Shown here: one piece after another, positions 1 to 7,351 of the stretch
Numbering within the stretch: position 1 is the stretch's first letter
Layout of the letters: every line of letters starts with the position of its first letter
Assembly (NCBI GenBank): GCA_944376335.1
Contig: CALWCH010000007.1
Coordinates: 1-64,000 of the forward strand
DNA from: an uncultured Clostridia bacterium
GTDB lineage: Bacteria; Bacillota; Clostridia; Christensenellales; Borkfalkiaceae
DNA length: 64,000 nucleotides
Reading direction: 5' to 3'
Made by a program: the position numbers and the translations under genes
The notes under the pieces: model-generated
Databases searched by the model: none
What the model saw: the letters and a program-made list of their open reading frames with translations, nothing else
Told to the model about the DNA's origin: nothing

Positions 1-144
1 TATAAAAGAATTTCCTTTGCCTTACGTTTCTTTTACTCGTTTTTACTTTCTTGCAATTCAGTTGTCAATCTTCGGAAGTTCCGCGAACCGGCGGAACGCT
101 GCTCCTATTTTCAAGAGGTGTTACCCTCGCGAGACAGCTTACAT
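1..144 (-). other. Probable rRNA operon leader (reads off left edge)
   Basis: Read leftward, this stretch follows a good promoter and contains no ORF. It holds a GC-rich hairpin (arms 78-84 and 91-97) followed by a TTGACAACTGAAT-type stretch and an A-rich, purine-rich tail. In Bacillota a similar 'TTGAAAACTG' stretch lies ahead of 16S or 23S rRNA. No mature rRNA sequence is inside the window, so the identity is an inference; a tRNA operon leader is the alternative. Confidence 0.4.
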
Positions 145-173
145 ATATTAGCACGTCTTAAGAGAAACGTCAA
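145..173 (-). promoter_or_regulatory. Leftward sigma-A promoter, probably rrn
   Basis: TTGACG (168-173) and TAATAT (145-150) are separated by exactly 17 bp on the minus strand. It drives transcription leftward out of the window into the leader described above. Confidence 0.6.
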
Positions 174-369
174 GCGTTTTTCGGAAAAAATCTGACTTTT
201 TTCGGAAATTTTTTCGGAAAGTTTTTCCCCGCTCCCCTCCCCCGCAAGATGCGGAACATAAGCGCCTCCTTCCCCCAAGATATGCAAAGGGGGAGGCCTT
301 TGCGCGCTCCCCTTCTTACCATATTATATTGGCATGCTATCGGCGGCCGTGCCGCGCTGTTTTTGCCCG
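174..369. other. Non-coding gap with three TTTTCGGAAA repeats
   Basis: No convincing gene. Three short copies of TTTTCGGAAA lie at about 178-187, 199-208 and 211-220 just upstream of the leftward promoter. They could be an A/T-rich UP-like region for an rRNA promoter. No clear intrinsic terminator for the fmdB/corA unit was found here. Confidence 0.4.
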
Positions 370-567
370 TCACCGGCAGCCCGAGCAAGTCTTGCAGTTG
401 CCCGAGCAATGCCTTTGGGGCTTGCCTGTGGAAGTGAACATCTCGCCCGAATAGGAGCGCACGGCCTCCTTGCCGCAGGCGGGGCAGAAAACCTTTTCGT
501 CGTACTTTTTCACAAGCTCGTCGAACTGCTTTTTGCAGGACGGGCAGACATACTGGAGAAGGGGCAT
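370..567 (-). CDS. FmdB-family zinc-ribbon protein
   Basis: This 65-residue protein begins MPLLQYVCPSCKKQF, the typical start of the FmdB/CxxC_CxxC regulatory-protein family. It carries two CxxC pairs (CPSC and CPAC) about 20 residues apart that would bind one zinc ion, and more cysteines at the C-terminus (CSGNCKTCSGC). The family is widespread, and its biochemical role is not established; formamidase regulation is the historical name only. The start codon shares one base with the corA stop (TGATG), and its ribosome binding site GGAGGTGA lies inside the last codons of corA, so the two genes are translationally coupled and presumably share the Mg2+-responsive leader. Confidence 0.85.
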   Translation of the reverse strand: MPLLQYVCPSCKKQFDELVKKYDEKVFCPACGKEAVRSYSGEMFTSTGKPQRHCSGNCKTCSGCR

Positions 568-1553
568 CAGCGGTCACCTCCCCCGCGGCGCTTGTGCTTG
601 ACCTGGCGGGGCGTCTTGATGCGCACGGAGTTGGTGGCGCGGACGATCCACACCGCCGCAAAGACGGAGATGGCGACGGCGATGCCGATGACGATCCAGA
701 AGCCCCACTCGTTGCCTTGGAAGGGCACGGGAACGTTCATGCCCCAGAGCGAGGCGATGAGCGTGGGCACGGCGATGACGAAGGTGATGACGGCGAGCAG
801 CTTCATGACGCTGTTGACGTTGTTGGAGATGACGGAGGCATATGCGTCCATCGTGCCCGAGAGAATGTCGCGGTAGATATTACACATCTCTGCCGCCTGC
901 TTTGCCTCGATGAGGATATCCTCGAAGTATTCCTGATATTCCTCGTTCTCGGCAATCGAGGAAAGGCGGCCCACCTTGGTGTAGACGCCGTTGGTGGCGT
1001 TGAGCGCCGTGGAGAAATAGACGAGGGAATTTTCGAGGGACAAAAGCTGGATGAGCTCCTTGTTCTTCATGGAGCGGTGCAGCTCCGCCTGCACGCGGAG
1101 GGACTTCTTGTCGATCTGGCGCAGGTTGGAGAGGAAGGCTTTCGCATTCCCCATCATGAAGGAGAGAAGGAAGGAGGTGGGGCGCGCCGTATCGGCCTTG
1201 ACGCGGTTGGAGACAAACCCGCCGAGGACGGGGTTGCCGCGCAGGCACACGGTGACGAGGCACTCCTTGTTGGTGAGGATGGAGAGAGGGATGGTCTCGT
1301 AGATGTCGCCCTCGTCGGTATCGGTGATGACGGGGGTATCCATGAGGCACATGGTGACGTTGTCGTCGCGTTCGAGACGGGCGGTCTCCTCTTCATCGAG
1401 GGCGGCCTTTAGAAGGGTCTCGTCGATGCCCGTGAGGGCGACGATGTCCTCGATCTCGTCGTCGGAGGGGTTGACCATGTCGATCCAGCACGCCTTCTCG
1501 TATGCGGAGAGGCGCTCCATACGGCCATTGACAGTCTTGAAGTAATTGATCAT
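567..1553 (-). CDS. corA: CorA-family magnesium/divalent cation channel
   Basis: CorA channels are pentameric inner-membrane Mg2+ (Co2+, Ni2+) uptake channels. The protein has the usual long soluble N-terminal funnel domain with an acidic, helical region, and two C-terminal membrane helices. The family signature GMN is present at the end of the first helix (SLWGMNVPVP), followed by the periplasmic loop and the second helix. A basic tail (KTPRQVKHKRRGGG) follows, as in other CorA proteins. Two in-frame ATGs exist at 1559 and 1553; AAGGCGG is only 2 nt from the first but 8 nt from the second, so 1553 was chosen. The gene sits behind a leader with a terminator, which fits Mg2+-controlled expression. 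Confidence 0.92.
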   Translation of the reverse strand: MINYFKTVNGRMERLSAYEKACWIDMVNPSDDEIEDIVALTGIDETLLKAALDEEETARLERDDNVTMCLMDTPVITDTDEGDIYETIPLSILTNKECLVTVCLRGNPVLGGFVSNRVKADTARPTSFLLSFMMGNAKAFLSNLRQIDKKSLRVQAELHRSMKNKELIQLLSLENSLVYFSTALNATNGVYTKVGRLSSIAENEEYQEYFEDILIEAKQAAEMCNIYRDILSGTMDAYASVISNNVNSVMKLLAVITFVIAVPTLIASLWGMNVPVPFQGNEWGFWIVIGIAVAISVFAAVWIVRATNSVRIKTPRQVKHKRRGGGDR

Positions 1554-1602
1554 AAGCATTTCCGCCTTGCGTTAGATTTCGGGTCTCCCGAATGAAGGCA
1601 GC

Positions 1603-1636
1603 AAAAAACGCACAGAAAAAACCATCTGTGCGTTTT
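1603..1636 (-). terminator. Intrinsic terminator in the corA leader
   Basis: Perfect 12-bp stem (arms 1605-1616 and 1625-1636), 8-nt loop, followed on the minus strand by a run of six U. It lies between the promoter and corA, so it must be a conditional terminator rather than the end of a gene. Confidence 0.85.
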
Positions 1637-1805
1637 AGGAAATGCGAGAACTTGCGGGCGAAACTTCGCTCACATCAAAAGCATCCTGCGGACTTGACGC
1701 ACAGAAGGGTGACCTGTTGTGATAACGCATCGGTTATTTGGGTCGTCCATTTTTTGCTCTCCTTAAAGACTGCAGCGCGGGACTCGATATTCCCCTACGC
1801 TAACG
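1637..1805 (-). promoter_or_regulatory. Candidate M-box Mg2+ riboswitch aptamer ahead of corA
   Basis: The transcript leader contains UCGUUAG, then 22 nt later CGCUGC, then a CAAAAAAUG stretch, and near the 3' end GCAGGAUGCUU. These resemble conserved blocks of the M-box (ykoK) riboswitch (UCGUUAG, 22 nt, CGCUGC, CAAAAAUG, CUGGAUGCUU) from memory. The segment 1697-1705 reads UCUGUGCGU on the transcript and can pair with the 5' arm of the terminator (1625-1633) as an antiterminator. Known M-boxes terminate when Mg2+ binds and control mgtE/corA-like genes, which matches the position here. The aptamer assignment needs a covariance-model search; the terminator/antiterminator switch is directly visible. 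Confidence 0.6.
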
Positions 1806-1810
1806 ACTCT

Positions 1811-1839
1811 ATTATAGCCCATAAATCGCGTTTTGGCAA
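1811..1839 (-). promoter_or_regulatory. Promoter of the corA leader
   Basis: TTGCCA (1834-1839), 17-bp spacer, TATAAT (1811-1816) on the minus strand. It places the transcript start near 1804, about 250 nt ahead of corA. Confidence 0.75.
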
Positions 1840-1891
1840 CCGTTTTACAAAAAGTTTTTTACGGGAATTTTTGCCCGCCCCCGAAAACCGC

Positions 1892-3253
1892 TCAGATGAT
1901 AACCGTTCCCCCGACAAAGGAGGCGAAGATGCCCGAGGCGTCCACCTTCGACGAGAGCGATGAAATGAGCTCCTCGGGGGAGGCGGTGCGCCCCCTTGCG
2001 GCGGAGAAGTACGCTTTGAGGCCTGCCGCCATCTTCTTTTCGCCGAGGACGCAAGATACCCTGTCGAAGAGGATGAGGGCCTTGTCGAGGACGACGGAGC
2101 GGTACTCATAGGCGCCCGAAAAGCCTGAAGGGGGGCGATCCATCGAGGTATCGACCTCGCCCGAGAGCTGCTTTCTCACCGAGACGAATGTGCGGTAGCG
2201 CCCCTCCGCCGCCGCAATGCGGGATGAATAGCCGCCCTCTTCCCGCCCGAAGAAGCGCGCCGCCGACCACATCGCAAGCCCCTCGCTCTGCCAGGGGTGA
2301 AGGGCGGACGCCATCTCCCCCCACCATTGCGCCGCCGTGCCGAATACGACCGCATCCGAACGGCGCTCTCCCTGCTCGAAAGCAGGCACGAGCGCGAGCC
2401 CCGCCCCGTGGAAGGGGAAGGGAAGGTCGGTCTCGACGACGGCAAAGTTAGGGAAATCATACTCCCCGAAGGTTTCGGAGAAGAAGGTGAGGCTCTCTTC
2501 GGCAACCGCAAGCTCTTCGGACGCGTCGCGGCGGAGATGCCAATAGCGGGCGCGCTCCCCCGCCGTGCAGGTCATGCCCTCTGCGAGGACGAAGCAGACT
2601 TCCCGCACGCTCTCGGCGGTCATCGTAAACGTTGTGCGGGCGTTTTCCTCGTGCGTTTCGCCCGAGAAGCCGCAGATGATGTTGTAGGAATTCGGCACGG
2701 TGAGCGAGACGGCGTAGTCTGCATAGGGCACGGCCTCCCCCATAAGCCAGAGGGGATAGAAGTGCAGCAGATTGACGGTGTGTTCGCCGATGCCAAGACA
2801 GTAGTTGATACGCGGGAGCATGACCTCGAACTGCATACTGAGCGCGGCGTGCTCCCCCCTTTTGAGGGCGCGGGGAAGGACGGCGGTGAGAGTTGCGCCG
2901 TCCTCGGAGAGTGAAAAGCTGTCGGCGCCCTTGAGTTCGCGCACGTCGATATGGCCGAAGCTCTCGCCCTCGTAATAGACCGCCGAGCGGTATGCCTCGG
3001 GCACGGGGCTGCTCCCCTCCCGAAAGGCGTTGGGGAAGAGCGAAAGTTTGAGCTCCGTCTGCGGCTCTTCCGAAATGCCGACGGCGGTGAGCTGCATCTC
3101 GCCGTATAAGATACCCGCCGCGGGAACGTATTCGAGCGTGAGCGCATAGGAAGGGCGCGCCTCCCCCTTGCATGCGACGAGCCCAAGGCTCAGCACGGCG
3201 AAAAAGGGCAGCAGCATGAGGACGCACACCGCCCGTTTGCATTTTTTATGCAT
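1892..3253 (-). CDS. Lipoprotein with degenerate M1-peptidase fold
   Basis: The 453-residue product starts with a signal peptide and a lipobox (LVAC, Cys28), so it is exported and lipid-anchored. The order of regions follows M1 aminopeptidases: a beta-rich N-terminal domain, a catalytic-like domain and a helical tail. Where M1 enzymes have HExxH in a HELAHQWFG-like context, this protein reads GTAAQWWGE (305-313); both zinc-binding His and the catalytic Glu are gone, while the downstream WQSEGLA (321-327) keeps the WlnEG-like block. The exopeptidase GAMEN-like loop is also lost (FHGAGLALVP). It therefore probably does not hydrolyse peptides and may act as a binding protein. ATG at 3253 was chosen because GGGGGAGG precedes it and the signal peptide begins there. 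It appears monocistronic. Confidence 0.65.
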   Translation of the reverse strand: MHKKCKRAVCVLMLLPFFAVLSLGLVACKGEARPSYALTLEYVPAAGILYGEMQLTAVGISEEPQTELKLSLFPNAFREGSSPVPEAYRSAVYYEGESFGHIDVRELKGADSFSLSEDGATLTAVLPRALKRGEHAALSMQFEVMLPRINYCLGIGEHTVNLLHFYPLWLMGEAVPYADYAVSLTVPNSYNIICGFSGETHEENARTTFTMTAESVREVCFVLAEGMTCTAGERARYWHLRRDASEELAVAEESLTFFSETFGEYDFPNFAVVETDLPFPFHGAGLALVPAFEQGERRSDAVVFGTAAQWWGEMASALHPWQSEGLAMWSAARFFGREEGGYSSRIAAAEGRYRTFVSVRKQLSGEVDTSMDRPPSGFSGAYEYRSVVLDKALILFDRVSCVLGEKKMAAGLKAYFSAARGRTASPEELISSLSSKVDASGIFASFVGGTVII

Positions 3254-3310
3254 ACCTCCCCCTTTGCGGGAAATGCCCCGCCGAAGGTATGATATGCGCC
3301 CGCCCGCCTT

Positions 3311-3339
3311 TGTATGCCCCATCGCCCGCCGAAGTGCAA
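3311..3339 (-). promoter_or_regulatory. Possible promoter of the M1-like lipoprotein
   Basis: TTGCAC (3334-3339), 17-bp spacer, CATACA (3311-3316) on the minus strand. The -10 is poor, so confidence is low. Confidence 0.3.
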
Positions 3340-3378
3340 AAAACCCCGCGTTCGGCGAAATTATTTTCCCCTTCCCCC

Positions 3379-3407
3379 TTGAAAACAGCCGCGCGGTGTG
3401 CTATACT
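3379..3407 (+). promoter_or_regulatory. Promoter of the aconitase X operon
   Basis: TTGAAA (3379-3384), 17-bp spacer, TATACT (3402-3407). The transcript would start near 3414, about 55 nt ahead of the first gene. Confidence 0.75.
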
Positions 3408-3469
3408 TAACTTGTGATTTCATCACGGTCTATGAAAGAATTTAACAAACAAATTGAAGGAGGACGCTT

Positions 3470-4747
3470 ATGCTGCTTACCCCCGAACAGCAGGCCGTGC
3501 TCGACGGGAAGAAGGGCGAGACGCTGCAAAAAGTCATGCGCACCATCGTGATGTACGGCGACATCTTCGGCGCGGAGAAGCTCGTGCCCGTCACGCACCC
3601 CGAGGGGCACTTTGTGACGAGCTTCGGCATCTCGCTGATGAAACCGCTCTTTTCCACGATGGAGGAGCTCATTAAGGCCGACGTGCATACCATCGGGAAA
3701 TTTACGGTGGATCCCCGCCCGCTCGACTACGCAAACGTAAAATGCGCCCTGCTTGAAAAAGTCGCATTCAAAGTGATGTACGGCAAGCAGGAGGAATACG
3801 AAGGGCAGCTCAAACAGGTGGGCCTTCGTGACAAAGACGCCTTCACCTGCACGGCGTACCTGCCCGAGGTGGGGAATGTTCCCAAGAAGGGAGACGTCCT
3901 CTCGTGGGCGGAGAGCAGCGCCGTGGTGTATGCAAATTCCGTCCTCGGCGCGCGGTGCAACCGCAACAGCGGGATGCTCGACCTCTTCGGCAGCATTGTG
4001 GGCTGGGTGCCCTACTTCGGGCTCGTCACGGACGAGGGAAGAAGAGCGACATGGAAGGTGTATGTGCGCACCACGAAGAAGCCCGAGGCGCAAGTTTTGG
4101 GCAGCGCCATCGGCATGAAGGTGACGGAGGACGTGCCCTATGTGTTTGGGTTAGACAAGTTTTTGGGCGAGGAGCTCACCGACGACGTGTGCGCGTACCT
4201 CAAAGACTTCGGCGCGGCGACCGCCTCCAACGGCGCGGTGGGGCTCTACCACATCGACCGCCTCACACCCGAGGCGAAGGAGCTGGGAGAGGGCCTCATC
4301 ACGGAGGATGCGAAGGAGTACGTCATCGACGATAAGGAGCTCGAGCGCGTCTTAAAAAGCTATCCCGTGATGTGGAAAAACAAAGACGCGAAGCCTTCGC
4401 TGTGCTTTATCGGCTGCCCGCATTTGACTTACGGACAGCTCATCGGCTGGACGCAAACCCTCTCCGCCGCCCTCAAAGAGACGGGAAGACGGAAGGTTGC
4501 CGTGCGCACGGTGATGACGACGGCGCCCGAAGTCAAAGCAAAATTTATGCAGACGGCAGAATACAAAGAGCTCATGTCGATGGGCGTGAAGGTTTCGAGC
4601 ATCTGCCCGCTCATGTACACCAACAACCCCATGACGAAGGGCAGGGCGATTATCACCAACAGCAACAAGCTGCGCACCTATTCGGTGGCGCGGTACTGCA
4701 AGGATGAGAAGATCGCGGCGATCCTTTCGGGAAAGGAGGGCGTATAA
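3470..4747 (+). CDS. Aconitase X large (catalytic) subunit
   Basis: This 425-residue protein matches the AcnX (DUF521) catalytic domain. Known members are hydro-lyases: bacterial cis-3-hydroxy-L-proline dehydratases and archaeal mevalonate-5-phosphate dehydratases. Three cysteines in characteristic contexts can hold the iron-sulfur cluster: Cys163 (GARCNRNSG), Cys316 (FIGCPHLT) and Cys379 (SSICPLMY). The C-terminal TNSNKLRTYSVARYC block also fits the family. The small subunit follows after one base, and its ribosome binding site is inside this gene, so the two are made together as a heterodimer. Substrate is not decided by sequence; context with a flavin reductase suggests dehydration followed by reduction of the product. 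RBS GGAGG lies 8 nt ahead of the start. Confidence 0.88.
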   Translation: MLLTPEQQAVLDGKKGETLQKVMRTIVMYGDIFGAEKLVPVTHPEGHFVTSFGISLMKPLFSTMEELIKADVHTIGKFTVDPRPLDYANVKCALLEKVAFKVMYGKQEEYEGQLKQVGLRDKDAFTCTAYLPEVGNVPKKGDVLSWAESSAVVYANSVLGARCNRNSGMLDLFGSIVGWVPYFGLVTDEGRRATWKVYVRTTKKPEAQVLGSAIGMKVTEDVPYVFGLDKFLGEELTDDVCAYLKDFGAATASNGAVGLYHIDRLTPEAKELGEGLITEDAKEYVIDDKELERVLKSYPVMWKNKDAKPSLCFIGCPHLTYGQLIGWTQTLSAALKETGRRKVAVRTVMTTAPEVKAKFMQTAEYKELMSMGVKVSSICPLMYTNNPMTKGRAIITNSNKLRTYSVARYCKDEKIAAILSGKEGV

Positions 4748-4748
4748 T

Positions 4749-5195
4749 ATGAAGTCATTTAAGGGCCGCGTGCTGGCGGGCGGCAAGTGGAAGGGCGAGG
4801 CGGTCGTCTCGCACGGGGGCGTGAATACGCTCGCGACCTTCCAGAAGAGCGCTTTGAAGAACGCCAAGGAGGTCATCGCCTCCGACCAGAACAATGCAGA
4901 CCTCTTCGGGAAGAATTTGACGGGAAAGGCGCTGTGCCTGCCCGTGACCATCGGTTCGACGACGGGCGGCCTCGTCATTCAGACGGTGTGCGCGATGAAG
5001 ATCGCCCCCGCCTGCTTCCTCTTTTCCGAGCACGTCGACTCTCTGGCGGCGAGCGGCATCGTGCTTGCAAGGGTTTGGGAAGGGAGCGACGTCATCGCCG
5101 TTGACCAACTCGGCGAGGAATTTTTGAACACGGTAAAGACGGGGGATACCCTCGAAGTCCTCGAGGACGGCACCGTCAACATTTTATCATTTTGA
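4749..5195 (+). CDS. Aconitase X small subunit
   Basis: This 148-residue protein is a DUF126 swivel-domain subunit of aconitase X. It shows the family loop VTIGSTTGGLVIQ, equivalent to the 'rGStvGsy' motif whose Ser contributes to the active site at the interface with the large subunit. Start ATG 4749 is one base after the stop of the large subunit and is preceded by AAAGGAGG; a longer upstream start would overlap without its own RBS. In many organisms the two domains are fused in one chain; here they are separate, as in archaeal and many clostridial versions. Confidence 0.88.
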   Translation: MKSFKGRVLAGGKWKGEAVVSHGGVNTLATFQKSALKNAKEVIASDQNNADLFGKNLTGKALCLPVTIGSTTGGLVIQTVCAMKIAPACFLFSEHVDSLAASGIVLARVWEGSDVIAVDQLGEEFLNTVKTGDTLEVLEDGTVNILSF

Positions 5196-5210
5196 GAACA
5201 GGAGATGACC

Positions 5211-7265
5211 ATGAGCATGAACGAACAGTACGCACCCCTTCTCACGAGCTGGAAGATCGGCAAGTGTGAAATTAAGAACCGCTTTGTGATGACCTCGATG
5301 GGCGGCACGTCCATCTTCGGGTGGATGGAGCCCAACCACTTCGACGAAGAAGCGGCAAAGTTTTTACTCGACCGCGCCAAGGAGAACGTGGGGCTCATTC
5401 TGCCCGGCATCGCCCCCATCCGCGACATCTTGCTCGGCAAATGGCTGTATACGGGCACCAAGAAGTTTGAACGCCTCAAGGAATACATGAAGGAATTCCA
5501 CAAGACGGGCTGCAAGCTCTTCATTCAGCTGACGGCGGGCTTCGGACGCTCGCTTGCCATCAACGACATCATGGTGAAGGCGCTCAAAAACAAGGCGCTT
5601 GCCGTGGCGCTGAAGCCTGTTTTGGACGTTTCCTACCTCACCGCGAGCGCGAGCGCCACCCCCAACCGCTGGGAAGAGACATGCATCTCCCGCCCCCTCA
5701 CCAAGGAGGAAATTCAGGAGATGATCGACGCGTTTGCGAAAATTTCTAAACTCTTGAAGGATGCGGATGTGGACGGCGTGGAGATCCACGCGGTGCACGA
5801 GGGGTACCTACTCGATCAGTTCACGATGAAGTACACCAACTTCCGCACGGACGAATACGGCGGGAGCTTTGAGAACAGGTACCGCTTCCCCGTGGAGATC
5901 GTTAAGGCCATAAAAAAGGCGTGCGGCGAGGACTTCCCCGTCTCGCTGCGCTATTCCGTCGTCTCCAAGACCAAGGGATTTGGCAAAGGGGCGCTCCCGG
6001 GCGAGGAATACACCGAAGTCGGCCGCGACATGGAGGAGAGCGAACGCGCCGCGAAGTATCTGCAGGACGCGGGCTACGACATGCTCAACTGCGACAACGG
6101 CACCTACGATGCGTGGTACTGGGCGCACCCGCCGGCTTACATGCCCGAGAACTGCAACTTGGAGGACGTCAAGCACATCAAGAAGTTTGTGGATATCCCC
6201 GTCGTCTGCGCGGGTAAGATGGACACCCTGACCGCGGCGAAGGCCGTCGCGCGCGGGGAGATCGATGCGATGGGCGTCGCGCGGCAGTTCCTCGCCGACC
6301 CCAAGTGGGTGACCAAGACGCTTGAAGGCAACGAGGACGACATCCGCCCCTGCATCCACTGCCACAACGGGTGCTTCAACATGGCGCACTACAAGGGCGT
6401 CGCCAACGATCAGGCCCTTCACGACAACGCGGGCATGTCGCGCTGCGCCGTCAACCCCGAGACCATGCAGTCCAAGAAGTATAAAATCATTCCCACGAAG
6501 AAGCCCAAGAAGGTCGCCATCGTGGGCGGCGGCATCGGCGGCATGGAGACGGCGCGCGTTTTGGCCCTCCGCGGGCACAAGCCCACCATCTTTGAAAAGT
6601 CAAACTCTTTGGGCGGCGTGTTCGTGCCTGCGGCGGCGCCCTCCTTCAAGCATGCCGATAGGGCGCTTTTGAAGTGGTACGAAAAGCAGATGAAGGACTT
6701 GAAGGTGGATATCCGCTTCAACACCGAGGTCAAGCCTTCGGATGCGCTGACGGGCTTTGACGAAGTCGTCGTTGCGACGGGCTCCACCGCGAGGCGCGTA
6801 CCCGTGAAGGGCGCGAACAAGTGCATCGAGGCGTGCGACTACCTGAGCGGCGCACCCGTCGGAGACAAGGTCGTCGTCATCGGCGGCGGGCTGACGGGGT
6901 GCGAAATTGCGCTCGATGCCCACCTCAAGGGCAAGACGCCCGTCATCGTGGAGATGAAGAACGATCTCATCGCCGTCAAGGGCGTGTGCCTTGCCAATTC
7001 CTCGTATCTGCGCGAATACTTCGCCCTCCACAAGGTGGAAGTGCACCTCGAGAGCACGGTGACCGAGGTGGGCGACGGGTATGTACTCATCAAGGAGAAG
7101 AACGGCAACGAAGTGAAAATTTCAGCGGACGCCGTGGTGACTTCGGTGGGCTATACCCCCGCTCCCCTCGAACTCAAGGGCGCGAAATATGTGGGCGACT
7201 GCAAGGAAGTGGGGAATCTGCGCACCGTCGTCTGGCGCGCCTGGGACGTCGCCATGAAGATCTGA
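5211..7265 (+). CDS. Old Yellow Enzyme-type NADH:flavin/FAD reductase with 4Fe-4S cluster
   Basis: The product (about 684 residues) has the three-part plan of 2,4-dienoyl-CoA reductase FadH, BaiCD and trimethylamine dehydrogenase: FMN TIM barrel (1-375), [4Fe-4S] segment, and FAD/NAD(P) domain. The barrel has the classic GVEIHAVHEGYLLDQF and RTDEYGGSFENR blocks. The cluster ligands are CxxCxxxC (CIHCHNGC) and a fourth Cys 24 residues later, a longer gap than the about 12 of FadH. The Rossmann motif VAIVGGGIGGMETA starts the second domain, and another VVVIGGGLTGCE binds NAD(P)H. Three in-frame ATGs exist (5205, 5211, 5217); the GGAG at 5201-5204 is best spaced for 5211. It is co-transcribed with aconitase X, so it likely reduces an unsaturated compound made by that dehydratase. 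Confidence 0.85.
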   Translation: MSMNEQYAPLLTSWKIGKCEIKNRFVMTSMGGTSIFGWMEPNHFDEEAAKFLLDRAKENVGLILPGIAPIRDILLGKWLYTGTKKFERLKEYMKEFHKTGCKLFIQLTAGFGRSLAINDIMVKALKNKALAVALKPVLDVSYLTASASATPNRWEETCISRPLTKEEIQEMIDAFAKISKLLKDADVDGVEIHAVHEGYLLDQFTMKYTNFRTDEYGGSFENRYRFPVEIVKAIKKACGEDFPVSLRYSVVSKTKGFGKGALPGEEYTEVGRDMEESERAAKYLQDAGYDMLNCDNGTYDAWYWAHPPAYMPENCNLEDVKHIKKFVDIPVVCAGKMDTLTAAKAVARGEIDAMGVARQFLADPKWVTKTLEGNEDDIRPCIHCHNGCFNMAHYKGVANDQALHDNAGMSRCAVNPETMQSKKYKIIPTKKPKKVAIVGGGIGGMETARVLALRGHKPTIFEKSNSLGGVFVPAAAPSFKHADRALLKWYEKQMKDLKVDIRFNTEVKPSDALTGFDEVVVATGSTARRVPVKGANKCIEACDYLSGAPVGDKVVVIGGGLTGCEIALDAHLKGKTPVIVEMKNDLIAVKGVCLANSSYLREYFALHKVEVHLESTVTEVGDGYVLIKEKNGNEVKISADAVVTSVGYTPAPLELKGAKYVGDCKEVGNLRTVVWRAWDVAMKI

Positions 7266-7308
7266 GTGCGCCCCTTTTGCGGGGGAGCCCGAGGGAAAAA
7301 CAGCATGA

Positions 7309-7338
7309 AAAAAGGAACGGTGGTTGCCGTTCCTTTTT
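7309..7338. terminator. Bidirectional terminator
   Basis: Stem arms 7309-7320 and 7327-7338 with a 6-nt loop; A-run on one side and T-run on the other serve both the rightward aconitase X operon and the leftward polyphosphate operon. Confidence 0.85.
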
Positions 7339-7351
7339 GGTTTGCCCTGTT

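Noticed and set aside
594..1412. Plus-strand frame opposite corA
   Set aside because: Low-complexity His/Asp/Gly-rich translation typical of an antisense shadow; no RBS.
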